From: Candidatus Roizmanbacteria bacterium
GTDB lineage: Bacteria > Patescibacteriota > Microgenomatia > UBA1406 > GWC2-37-13
DNA: 7,623 nt
Direction of reading: 5' to 3'
Assembly (NCBI GenBank): GCA_027002315.1
Contig: JALWZV010000021.1
Span: 1-7,623, forward strand
The translations under genes and the position numbers were made by a program. Below the pieces are notes generated by a model that made no database searches, was not told where the DNA came from, and saw only the letters and a list, made by a program, of their open reading frames with translations. Each line of letters starts with the position of its first letter. The stretch's first letter is position 1. Below are positions 1-6,225 of the stretch, piece by piece.

Positions 1-1
1 G

Positions 2-22
2 GCAATAACTAAGAAGAAGTAA
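2..22 (+). CDS. Possible last codons of an upstream gene
   Basis: The frame starting at base 2 reads Ala-Ile-Thr-Lys-Lys-Lys and then TAA at 20-22. A lysine-rich tail like this is typical of a ribosomal protein, and rplA (L1) very often lies just upstream of rplJ, so the end of rplA is a reasonable guess. The other two forward frames stop even earlier, at bases 10-12 and 6-8, so any upstream + strand gene must end within the first 22 bases. Seven codons cannot identify a product; the assignment rests on usual gene order only. Confidence 0.25.
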   Translation, partial: AITKKK

Positions 23-24
23 TC

Positions 25-59
25 AAACCTTAATACAAAACTTAAAGAGAGTTTGGTTT
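25..59 (+). other. Bulged AT-rich hairpin after the upstream gene
   Basis: AAACC at 25-29 can pair with GGTTT at 55-59, and AAACT at 38-42 with AGTTT at 50-54. This gives two stacked 5-bp helices with a one-sided bulge (30-37) and a 7-base loop. It lies directly behind the probable upstream stop. No T-run follows, so it is not a standard intrinsic terminator; it may be a processing or mRNA-stabilising structure, or chance in AT-rich DNA. Confidence 0.25.
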
Positions 60-71
60 AAATACAGAAGC

Positions 72-89
72 ATAGGTTATATAGGTAAT
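72..89 (+). repeat. Two tandem 9-base units
   Basis: ATAGGTTAT (72-80) is followed at once by ATAGGTAAT (81-89), with 8 of 9 bases identical. Related TAGG words recur at 102-105 and 113-116. The repeat is short and may be chance, but it sits in the non-coding leader ahead of rplJ. Confidence 0.3.
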
Positions 90-90
90 A

Positions 91-112
91 CGAGTTGACA
101 TAGGGTGTCTCG
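91..112 (+). other. Leader hairpin with 3-base bulge
   Basis: CGAG at 91-94 pairs with CTCG at 109-112, and ACA at 98-100 pairs with TGT at 106-108. The loop is TAGGG and the 3-base bulge TTG. An equivalent register gives CGA/TCG plus GACA/TGTC. Seven pairs in such AT-rich surroundings make a real RNA element plausible. A TTGACA word at 95-100 is inside this stem, but no suitable -10 follows it at the right distance. Confidence 0.35.
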
Positions 113-141
113 TAGGTTGGAGTTGCGGCTAATTTTTCTTC

Positions 142-169
142 TTGATTTTTTCTGCTAATTTGCTAAACT
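142..169 (+). promoter_or_regulatory. Candidate promoter for rplJ-rplL
   Basis: TTGATT at 142-147 (4 of 6 to the -35 consensus) is followed after 16 bases by TAAACT at 164-169 (4 of 6 to TATAAT). The -10 is preceded by TG at 161-162, giving an extended -10 of the form TGnTAAACT. The predicted start, about base 175-177, coincides with the 5' edge of the L10-leader-like hairpin. Both boxes are imperfect in an AT-rich region. Read-through from an upstream ribosomal gene is an equally possible source of transcript. Confidence 0.3.
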
Positions 170-174
170 TATTA

Positions 175-223
175 CTCACGCTGAGATCCCGGGTAAGAGT
201 TATTAATATAAATCCTGGGTGAG
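175..223 (+). promoter_or_regulatory. Putative ribosomal protein L10 leader hairpin
   Basis: CCCGGG (188-193) pairs with CCTGGG (214-219), with one G-U pair. CTCA (175-178) pairs with TGAG (220-223) below it, leaving a 9-base one-sided internal loop (179-187) that contains GA steps. TTAT (200-203) and ATAA (208-211) can close the apex. The arrangement of an AGA-like element before a GC-rich strand, then AAATCCTG and a GAG element on the return strand, resembles the known L10 leader of other bacteria as I remember it. There, L10 bound to L7/L12 represses rplJ-rplL translation through a kink-turn. The position, 28 bases before the rplJ ATG, fits. A covariance search was not possible here, so family membership is an inference. 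Confidence 0.5.
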
Positions 224-237
224 CTTGTTCCAACAAG
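224..237 (+). other. Perfect small hairpin before the rplJ start
   Basis: CTTGTT (224-229) and AACAAG (232-237) are exact reverse complements around CC. In RNA this would form five pairs closed by a UCCA loop. It stacks directly on the end of the L10-leader-like hairpin and ends 14 bases before the rplJ ATG. No T-run follows, so it is not a terminator. It could help gate ribosome access to a start that has no Shine-Dalgarno sequence. Confidence 0.4.
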
Positions 238-251
238 AATGCGTAAAAACC

Positions 252-785
252 ATGAAAAGAGAACTTAAAGCAAAAAAAATTGAGGAAGCAACTTCAATGC
301 TTCAAAACTTCAAAAACTTTGTTGTTTTTAACTACGGGTCAATATCTCACAAAGACCTTGAAAAGATAAGAAAAGCTCTAAAGCAGTTCAACACAAAGAT
401 AACGGTTATTAAAAACACCTTCTTGAGAAAAGCCCTTAACAAAATAAAAGATAAGAACTCATCTTTAAAAGAGCTTTCTAAAAAACTCTTGCCATTAAAG
501 GGTTCTACTGGAATATTAATATTCGAAAAAGATTGGGATAAACCTTTGGTGGAGTTTAATAAGATGACAAAAGATACTGATGTGTTTGAGTATAAAGGGG
601 CAATTATAGACTCAGTAGTGTACGAAAAAGAGTACGTGTCCTACATCGCTAATCTTCCTCCAAAAGAACAAATTGTTGCTAAATTAATAGGAAGTATGAA
701 GTCTCCTTTGAATAAATTAATCATGAGTTTGAAATATAACACCAATAAGTTTGTGTACGTGCTTAAAAATAAAACAAAAAATTAA
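252..785 (+). CDS. rplJ: 50S ribosomal protein L10
   Basis: L10 (uL10) is the base of the ribosomal stalk: its N-terminal domain binds the L11 region of 23S rRNA and its C-terminal helix carries the L7/L12 dimers that recruit translation GTPases. The 177-residue reading shows the family pattern: VVFNYGSI at 24-31 (usual vvfadyRGl position), the TVIKNTFLRKAL block at 51-62, and the LPPKEQIVAKLIGSMKSP segment at 135-152, followed by a long basic C-terminal helix for L7/L12. It is slightly longer than the E. coli protein (165). I chose ATG 252 because it gives the usual number of residues before the first conserved strand. A GTG at 219 would add 11 unsupported residues and lie inside the leader hairpin. 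No Shine-Dalgarno is visible. It is followed 31 bases later by rplL, its structural partner. Confidence 0.93.
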   Translation: MKRELKAKKIEEATSMLQNFKNFVVFNYGSISHKDLEKIRKALKQFNTKITVIKNTFLRKALNKIKDKNSSLKELSKKLLPLKGSTGILIFEKDWDKPLVEFNKMTKDTDVFEYKGAIIDSVVYEKEYVSYIANLPPKEQIVAKLIGSMKSPLNKLIMSLKYNTNKFVYVLKNKTKN

Positions 786-795
786 AAATTAAATT

Positions 796-808
796 AAAGG
801 AGAGGGGG
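796..808 (+). promoter_or_regulatory. Shine-Dalgarno region of rplL
   Basis: AAAGGAG at 796-802 runs into AGGGGG at 803-808. This is the only strong Shine-Dalgarno-like stretch ahead of a gene in the window. AAAGGAG lies 14 bases before ATG 817 but only 5 before a GTG at 808. The G-run 803-808 lies 8 bases before ATG 817, a good spacing. A dedicated strong site fits the need to make more L7/L12 (four to six copies per ribosome) than L10. Confidence 0.6.
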
Positions 809-816
809 TGACAAAA

Positions 817-1233
817 ATGGCAGAAGAACAAAAAAAAGAAAAAGGTTTACCTAGCAAACTAGATAAAATAGCAAAAGAGATTGAATCTTTAACCGTTGTT
901 GAGTTATCTGAGTTAGCTAATTATTTAGAGGATAAGTTTGGCGTTACACCAATGGCTGCGGCAGTTGCTGCTCCAGCTCAAGGAGGAGTATCTCAGGCAT
1001 CAGAAGCAAAGGAAGAAAAATCAACCTTTAATGTTGTGTTGGCAGATATGGGTGCAAATAAATTGGCAGTAATAAAAACCGTAAGAGAACTCAAACCTGA
1101 TTTAGGATTAATGGATGCAAAGAAATTGGTTGAGTCTGCTCCAAAAGAAATACTTACAGGTGTTAAGAAAGACGCTGCTGAAGAAGCAAAGAAAAAATTA
1201 GAAAGCGCAGGAGCTAAAGTAGAATTGAAGTAA
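817..1233 (+). CDS. rplL: 50S ribosomal protein L7/L12
   Basis: L7/L12 (bL12) forms the flexible dimers of the stalk that recruit and activate EF-Tu, EF-G and other translation GTPases. The 138-residue protein shows an N-terminal dimerisation helix pair ending in YLEDKFGV (about 17-43), an Ala/Gly/Pro-rich hinge (about 45-68), and the C-terminal globular domain starting FNVVLADMGANKLAVIK and ending GAKVELK. It is longer than E. coli L7/L12 (121) because of a charged N-terminal extension of about 15 residues. The usual TGLGLKEAK of the factor-binding region reads PDLGLMDAK, with one extra residue before it. ATG 817 is preferred over GTG 808, which would add only MTK and overlap the Shine-Dalgarno G-run. 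It follows rplJ by 31 bases and precedes gyrB by 7. Confidence 0.95.
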   Translation: MAEEQKKEKGLPSKLDKIAKEIESLTVVELSELANYLEDKFGVTPMAAAVAAPAQGGVSQASEAKEEKSTFNVVLADMGANKLAVIKTVRELKPDLGLMDAKKLVESAPKEILTGVKKDAAEEAKKKLESAGAKVELK

Positions 1234-1240
1234 AAAAAAT

Positions 1241-3163
1241 ATGAGCAAAAAATATGATGCCGGCTCTATCCTTGTCTTAGAGGGACTGGAACCAGTAAGA
1301 CAAAGACCGGCAATGTACATAGGAAGTACATCTCAAACCGGAGTCAACCACTGTCTAAATGAGATTATCGACAACGCTATAGATGAAGCGTTAGCGGGGT
1401 TTTGTAATGAGATTCAGATCGAGATTAAGAAAAATGGGTACATGACAGTTATAGACAATGGACGAGGTATTCCTGTTGATATCATCCCAAAATATAAGAA
1501 GTCAGCCCTTGAGGTTGTGATGACAAAGTTACATGCTGGAGGAAAATTTAAGTCCAGTGTTTACAAGATATCAGGAGGACTTCATGGTGTCGGCTCTTCC
1601 GTGGTTAACGCCCTGTCAGAACATCTTATAGTTGAGGTCAGAAGAAACGGGAAAATATACAGACAAGAGTACAAAAAAGGCGTACCTCTTTCCAAAGTTC
1701 AACAAGACACCAAATCAATCTTGGGTATAAAAAGTGAGACAGGCACAGCTATATCTTTTTTACCAGACAAAGATATATTTAAAGAAACAACAAGAATAGA
1801 TTATAAAAAACTCAAGAAGCAAATAAAGGAAAGAGCCTATCTTATCAAAAATGTTTTTTTTAAGATATTTAATGAGGAACTTAATGAAAAAATTGCTTAT
1901 TACTTTGACGGAGGAATAATTTCACTCTTAAGAGATATTAACAGGAACAAGAAAAAAATACATTCTCCAATATACATAACTAAAAAAGATGGCAAAATAG
2001 AGGTTGAGATAGCCCTACAATACACTAACTCGGTAACAGAGTCCATACATTCATTCGTAAATGTAATAAACACCAAAGAAGGGGGAACTCATTTGACAGG
2101 ATTTCGATCTGCTTTGACTAAGTCAATAAATCAATACGCTAAAAACCTTCTTGGCGATAAGCTTAAAGACTCACTCACAGGAGATGATGTAAAAGAAGGT
2201 TTGAGCGCTATTGTGTACATAAAGATGCCGTCCACTAATCTTCAATTTGAGGGACAAACCAAGATGAAACTTGGAAACTCAGAGGTTCAGGGGGTAGTTC
2301 AACAGGCAACATTTGAGTACTTATCGTCTTTCTTTGAAGAAAATCCAAACGTTGCGAAAGCGATCATCTCAAAGGTGCTCTTAGCTCAAAAAGCAAGATT
2401 GGTAGCTAAAGCTGCAAAAGATGCTGTTTTGAGAAAAGGAGCATTGGATGGTGCAAGTCTTCCGGGTAAATTAGCAGACTGTCAAGAAAAAGATCCAACA
2501 ATGTCTGAGATCTTTATAGTGGAAGGTGATTCCGCTGGAGGATCAGCTAAACAAGCTAGAGATAGACGTTTTCAAGCAATATTGCCTCTAAGAGGAAAAA
2601 TTTTAAACACAGAGAGAGCTTATCTCGATAAGGTCTTAGCCTTTAAAGAGATTAAAGACTTAGTTATCGCTCTAGATATGGGAATTGGCGAAAGCATAAA
2701 TTATAAAAAACTCAGATATCATAAGATTATTATTATGACAGACGCCGATGTAGATGGAGAACACATCACAACTCTTATCCTAACATTCTTTTTTAGACAC
2801 TTACCACAAATCGTTGAAAATGGACACCTGTACATTGCTCAACCTCCTTTATATAAAGTACAACATGGAAAAAAACATTATTATGTCTACTCTGACGAAG
2901 AAAAAGTAAAGATGGTAGAGGAGATTAAAAAACAGAGCCCTAACACTAAAATATCCATACAAAGATACAAGGGTTTAGGAGAAATGAATCCAGAACAATT
3001 ATGGGAAACAACTATGAATCCAGAAAACAGAGTGTTAAAAAAAGTTACGATTGAAGACGAGGAAGAAGCAGATAAGGTATTCTCTATGCTGATGGGGGAA
3101 GAGGTTCCACCTAGAAAGAAATTTATCGTTAGCAATGCACACCTAGCTGAACTAGATGTTTAA
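1241..3163 (+). CDS. gyrB: DNA gyrase subunit B
   Basis: GyrB is the ATPase and Toprim subunit of gyrase; with GyrA it introduces negative supercoils using ATP. The 640 residues are the usual length for a GyrB without the E. coli-type insertion. Visible landmarks: RPAMYIG at 22-28; the GHKL ATP site with catalytic Glu41 and Asn45 in EIIDNAIDEAL; DNGRGIP at 72-78; the HAGGKF and GGLHGVG lid motifs (98-103, 112-118); EGGTHLTGF at 280-288; and the QTK loop at 339-341, whose Lys contacts the ATP gamma phosphate. The Toprim core follows, with EGDSAGGSA at 428-436 and the metal-binding DADVDG at 501-506, and a closing QRYKGLGEMNP block at 574-584. The canonical RPGMYIG Gly is Ala here. ATG 1241 lies 7 bases after the rplL stop with only an A-run upstream. 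ParE is unlikely because gyrA, with its GyrA box, lies downstream. Confidence 0.95.
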   Translation: MSKKYDAGSILVLEGLEPVRQRPAMYIGSTSQTGVNHCLNEIIDNAIDEALAGFCNEIQIEIKKNGYMTVIDNGRGIPVDIIPKYKKSALEVVMTKLHAGGKFKSSVYKISGGLHGVGSSVVNALSEHLIVEVRRNGKIYRQEYKKGVPLSKVQQDTKSILGIKSETGTAISFLPDKDIFKETTRIDYKKLKKQIKERAYLIKNVFFKIFNEELNEKIAYYFDGGIISLLRDINRNKKKIHSPIYITKKDGKIEVEIALQYTNSVTESIHSFVNVINTKEGGTHLTGFRSALTKSINQYAKNLLGDKLKDSLTGDDVKEGLSAIVYIKMPSTNLQFEGQTKMKLGNSEVQGVVQQATFEYLSSFFEENPNVAKAIISKVLLAQKARLVAKAAKDAVLRKGALDGASLPGKLADCQEKDPTMSEIFIVEGDSAGGSAKQARDRRFQAILPLRGKILNTERAYLDKVLAFKEIKDLVIALDMGIGESINYKKLRYHKIIIMTDADVDGEHITTLILTFFFRHLPQIVENGHLYIAQPPLYKVQHGKKHYYVYSDEEKVKMVEEIKKQSPNTKISIQRYKGLGEMNPEQLWETTMNPENRVLKKVTIEDEEEADKVFSMLMGEEVPPRKKFIVSNAHLAELDV

Positions 3164-3186
3164 AAATTAAAAGTTTTATTTTTAAA
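3159..3186 (+). repeat. AT-only inverted repeat between gyrB and ppa
   Basis: TTTAAAAATTAAAA (3159-3172) and TTTTATTTTTAAA (3174-3186) are reverse complements except for one missing base, around a single G. It begins inside the last gyrB codons and ends 5 bases before the ppa ATG. The arms could form a weak A-U hairpin with a T-run on the 3' side, but there are no GC pairs. It is too weak for a convincing terminator; it could act as an mRNA end-protector or processing site. Confidence 0.4.
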
Positions 3187-3191
3187 AAAAT

Positions 3192-3704
3192 ATGGATATA
3201 AAAAAAGTACCCGCAGGAGATAATCCACCAGCGGAAATAAACGTTTTTGTTGAGATTCCAGAAGGTTCATCCGTTAAATACGAATTAGATAAAAAGATGG
3301 GTGTTATGGTTGCAGATAGACTAATGTACACAGCAATGCATTACCCATTTAATTATGGATTTGTTCCCAACACTCATGCAGAGGACGGAGATCCAATAGA
3401 TGTTATCATTCTTATGAGACATCCTGTTTACCCAGGTGTTGTCGTAAAATCTCGTCCTATTGGAATGTTGGAGATGGAAGATGAAGCAGGTATAGACACA
3501 AAGATCATAGCCGTTCCATCGGAAAAAATAGATCCTTTTTATGGACATATTAAAGATATATCTGAGGTTGATCAAGCGACCAAAGATAAACTTAGACATT
3601 TTTTTAATCACTACAAAGAAATAGAGAAGGGAAAATGGGTTAAAACCAAAAGATTCTTAGGAGCAGAAGAGGCTAAGAAAGCTATTACAAAATCCTTAAA
3701 ATAA
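3192..3704 (+). CDS. ppa: Inorganic pyrophosphatase (family I)
   Basis: This soluble cytoplasmic enzyme hydrolyses pyrophosphate to two phosphates, pulling nucleic acid and tRNA-charging reactions forward. The 170 residues align almost without gaps to the E. coli enzyme as remembered. The active-site set can be read at the same numbers: Glu21, Lys29, Glu31, Arg43, Tyr55, the metal-binding Asp65/Asp67/Asp70 of DGDPID, Asp97 and Asp102 with Lys104 (MEDEAGIDTK), and Tyr141-Lys142 of HYKEIEKGKWV. All expected catalytic residues are present, so it should be active. It starts MDIKKVPAGDNPP at ATG 3192, preceded by an A-run and no Shine-Dalgarno. It lies 28 bases after gyrB and 6 before gyrA, so it is almost surely co-transcribed with the gyrase genes. 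Confidence 0.95.
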   Translation: MDIKKVPAGDNPPAEINVFVEIPEGSSVKYELDKKMGVMVADRLMYTAMHYPFNYGFVPNTHAEDGDPIDVIILMRHPVYPGVVVKSRPIGMLEMEDEAGIDTKIIAVPSEKIDPFYGHIKDISEVDQATKDKLRHFFNHYKEIEKGKWVKTKRFLGAEEAKKAITKSLK

Positions 3705-3710
3705 ACAAAT

Positions 3711-6173
3711 ATGGATCATAAGATTGTCACAACACAGATAACAAAAGAGATGAAAAAGGCGTACTTAGACTACGCAATGTCAGTAATTGTCTCAAGAGCG
3801 TTACCTGATGTACGTGACGGTCTTAAGCCTGTCCAGAGAAGAATACTGTACGTGATGTATAAGATAGGACTAACATCCTCATCGCATTTCGCAAAATCAT
3901 CACGTGTTGTTGGAGAAGTCTTAGGAAAGTATCATCCTCATGGTGATTCCTCAGTATACGAAGCTCTTGTACGTATGGCTCAAGATTTTTCGATGAGGTA
4001 TCCTTTGGTTAATGGACAAGGTAATTTCGGTTCTGTGGACGGTGATCCAGCTGCTGCAATGCGTTACACAGAGGTAAAGCTGAATAAAATAGCCGAGGAG
4101 CTATTGATAGATATTGATAAAGAAACTGTTCCTTGGGAAAACAACTTTGACGGAACGCTTAAAGAACCAAAATATCTACCGGCAAAATTACCCAACATAT
4201 TGCTTATGGGAGCAGAGGGAATTGCTGTTGGAATGGCGACAAAGATACCTCCGCATAATTTAGGAGAGATCGTGGATGCAATTATTCACCTTATATCTTC
4301 AGCAAAAAAGACAGAGGATGACGGTAGTTTGTTTTTTGACTCAACGGTAGATAAAATTCTCGAGTTCGTAAAAGGACCAGATTTCCCAACAGCAGCCATA
4401 GCCTATGGAAAGTCTGACATTAAACAAATGTATGTTACGGGAAGAGGAAAGATACTGATTCGAGCTCGCATAGAAGAAGAAACAACTAAAAAGGGAAGGC
4501 AGAGAATTATTGTTAAGGAGCTTCCATACCAAGTAAATAAAGCCTTGTTAATAAAAAAGATTGCACAGTTGGTTGTTAACAAAAAAATAACGGGCATATC
4601 AGATTTAAGAGATGAATCTGATAGGGAAGGAATGAGAGTGGTTATTGAGTTAAAGAGAGATGCTTCTTATAAAAAAGTCTTAAATAACCTTTACAAATTT
4701 ACAAACCTACAAACAACATTCCCAGCTAATATCGTAGCCTTGGTAGACGGAGTTCCTCAAACTCTCGGTATTAAAAGAATTTTAGAGTTGTACATCAAAC
4801 ACAGGGTTCAGATTGTAACCAAAAGATCAGAGTTTGAGCTTAAACAGGCAAAGAATAGAGCTCACATACTCGAAGGGTTTTTAATAGCATTAGATAACAT
4901 AGACGAGGTTGTTGAGATAATTAAGAAATCAGAGAGTGAACAAGTAGCAAAGCTTAATTTGATTAAGAGGTTCAAGTTTTCCGACGCACAGGCTCAAGCA
5001 ATCTTGGATATGCAGTTGAAAAGATTGACTGGTCTAGAAAGAGCCAAAATAGAGCAGGAACTTAAAAAACTAAAAGAGATCATCTCTTACTTAGAAGGTT
5101 TATTAGCAGATGTATTCAAAATATTAGACGTTATTAAAAAAGAACTGTTAGAACTAAAGAAAAAATATGGGGATGAACGAAGAACGGAGATTATGGATTA
5201 TAAACCAAACTTAATAACAGATGAACAACTTATAGAGAATAAAGAGGTTATTATCGTTCTGACCAAACAAGGATACATCAAGAGCATACCTCGCGGTACA
5301 TTTAAAGTACAACACAGGGGGGGAAAAGGTGTCATTGGAATGACTACTAAAAATGAAGATAATATTTATCTTATTACTAAGGCAATGACTCATGATTACG
5401 CATTATTCTTTACCAACATGGGAAGAGTCTTTAAAACGAGAGTCTGGGAAATACCTCAAGGAACCAGAACGTCAAAGGGTAAAGCAATAGTGAATCTTTT
5501 AACATTGAGACCGGAGGAAAAAGTAACCTCGATGCTTACCTTCAAAGAAGAGGGAATTAAAGGGAAATATATTCTTATGGCAACAGAAAAAGGAGTCGTT
5601 AAAAAAACAGAGTTTGCCAAATTCGCAAATATTAGAAGTAATGGTTTGATAGCTATAAGACTAGATGAAAAAGATAAGCTACTGTGGGTCAAAATTACAC
5701 AGGGTACCGACAACGTTATCATGGTTACAGAACAAGGGAAAGCTATTGTCTTTAAAGAGCAAGAGATTAGAGTTATGGGTAGATCAGCTAGAGGAGTTAG
5801 GGGAATAAAACTCAACACAAATGACCAGGTTACCTCAACAAACATTTTCTCAAACAAAGATTTTAATAAAAGTCTTTTGGTTATTACTCAAAAAGGGGTA
5901 GGAAAAAGAACATCACTAAAACTATTCCGAGGACAGCATCGCGGAGGGAAAGGTGTTAAGGTATCATCACTGAACCAAAAAACCGGCCCAATTGCTATAT
6001 CCAAGATTGTTGATAAAGATGATAAAACGATTGTTATCACCAGCAAAAAAGGTCAAGTTGTAAAAATCCCTTTAACCTCTGTTCCACCACGTTCACGTTC
6101 AGCTAAAGGAGTGATTATCATGAGATTCAGCAACTCTAATGACTGTGTTACTAGCGCTACGGTAATAAAATAA
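3711..6173 (+). CDS. gyrA: DNA gyrase subunit A
   Basis: GyrA cuts and rejoins the DNA gate and wraps DNA for supercoiling. The 820 residues comprise a winged-helix/tower breakage-reunion part (1 to about 500) and a C-terminal beta-pinwheel (about 510-820). Catalytic Arg118-Tyr119 sit in AAAMRYTE. The quinolone-resistance region KYHPHGDSSVYEALVRMAQ (73-91) has Ser80 and Glu84 at the places of E. coli Ser83 and Asp87, with no classic resistance change. GMATKIPPHNLGE is at 174-186, and DMQLKRLTGLE at 433-443 precedes the coiled coil. The GyrA box reads QHRGGKG at 534-540 instead of the usual QRRGGKG, and an identical heptad recurs in a later blade (742-748). Related degenerate repeats near 584-590, 690-698 and 793-800 mark other blades, consistent with six. 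There is no acidic C-terminal tail. The box distinguishes it from ParC. Confidence 0.95.
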   Translation: MDHKIVTTQITKEMKKAYLDYAMSVIVSRALPDVRDGLKPVQRRILYVMYKIGLTSSSHFAKSSRVVGEVLGKYHPHGDSSVYEALVRMAQDFSMRYPLVNGQGNFGSVDGDPAAAMRYTEVKLNKIAEELLIDIDKETVPWENNFDGTLKEPKYLPAKLPNILLMGAEGIAVGMATKIPPHNLGEIVDAIIHLISSAKKTEDDGSLFFDSTVDKILEFVKGPDFPTAAIAYGKSDIKQMYVTGRGKILIRARIEEETTKKGRQRIIVKELPYQVNKALLIKKIAQLVVNKKITGISDLRDESDREGMRVVIELKRDASYKKVLNNLYKFTNLQTTFPANIVALVDGVPQTLGIKRILELYIKHRVQIVTKRSEFELKQAKNRAHILEGFLIALDNIDEVVEIIKKSESEQVAKLNLIKRFKFSDAQAQAILDMQLKRLTGLERAKIEQELKKLKEIISYLEGLLADVFKILDVIKKELLELKKKYGDERRTEIMDYKPNLITDEQLIENKEVIIVLTKQGYIKSIPRGTFKVQHRGGKGVIGMTTKNEDNIYLITKAMTHDYALFFTNMGRVFKTRVWEIPQGTRTSKGKAIVNLLTLRPEEKVTSMLTFKEEGIKGKYILMATEKGVVKKTEFAKFANIRSNGLIAIRLDEKDKLLWVKITQGTDNVIMVTEQGKAIVFKEQEIRVMGRSARGVRGIKLNTNDQVTSTNIFSNKDFNKSLLVITQKGVGKRTSLKLFRGQHRGGKGVKVSSLNQKTGPIAISKIVDKDDKTIVITSKKGQVVKIPLTSVPPRSRSAKGVIIMRFSNSNDCVTSATVIK

Positions 6174-6186
6174 TACATAAAAGGGC

Positions 6187-6215
6187 TTTAAAAACAATCA
6201 AAAGTGTGATATAAT
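6187..6215 (+). promoter_or_regulatory. Extended -10 promoter for folD-miaA
   Basis: TGATATAAT at 6207-6215 is a perfect extended -10 (TGnTATAAT). Seventeen bases upstream of its hexamer lies TTTAAA (6187-6192), 4 of 6 to TTGACA. Transcription would start near 6221-6223, a few bases before the ATG at 6226, giving an almost leaderless mRNA. The box overlaps an alternative ATG at 6214, which such a transcript would exclude. A second TATAAT at 6222-6227 overlaps the ATG at 6226 and could be a secondary -10 or chance. Confidence 0.6.
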
Positions 6216-6225
6216 GCATCTTATA

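Noticed and set aside
113..140. Intrinsic terminator ending in the T-run at 133-137
   Set aside because: Only 3-4 weak pairs can form before the T-run (for example TTGG with CTAA), too unstable to call.
1..218. tRNA or other known RNA gene in the leader region
   Set aside because: No cloverleaf with a T-loop GTTCGA-type motif was found on either strand; only short hairpins are seen.
219..251. GTG start for rplJ at 219, adding 11 residues
   Set aside because: The added residues do not match L10 family N-termini, the codon lies in the leader hairpin stem, and ATG 252 gives the usual domain start.
808..816. GTG start for rplL at 808
   Set aside because: It adds only three residues and uses part of the Shine-Dalgarno G-run; ATG 817 gives a natural MAEEQ start with suitable spacing.
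2887..3135. Minus-strand open frame opposite gyrB 3' end
   Set aside because: Serine-rich composition is the expected antisense of the Lys/Glu-rich gyrB end; no start signal.
5456..5857. 133-codon open frame on the minus strand inside gyrA
   Set aside because: It is antisense to conserved pinwheel-domain codons and has no recognisable protein features; a shadow of gyrA.
1241..6173. ParE/ParC (topoisomerase IV) instead of gyrase
   Set aside because: The A subunit carries a GyrA box and a complete pinwheel domain, which ParC lacks in its canonical form.
6214..6225. ATG 6214 as the folD start
   Set aside because: It lies inside the perfect -10 box and would be missing from that promoter's transcript. 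It remains possible if gyrA transcripts read through.
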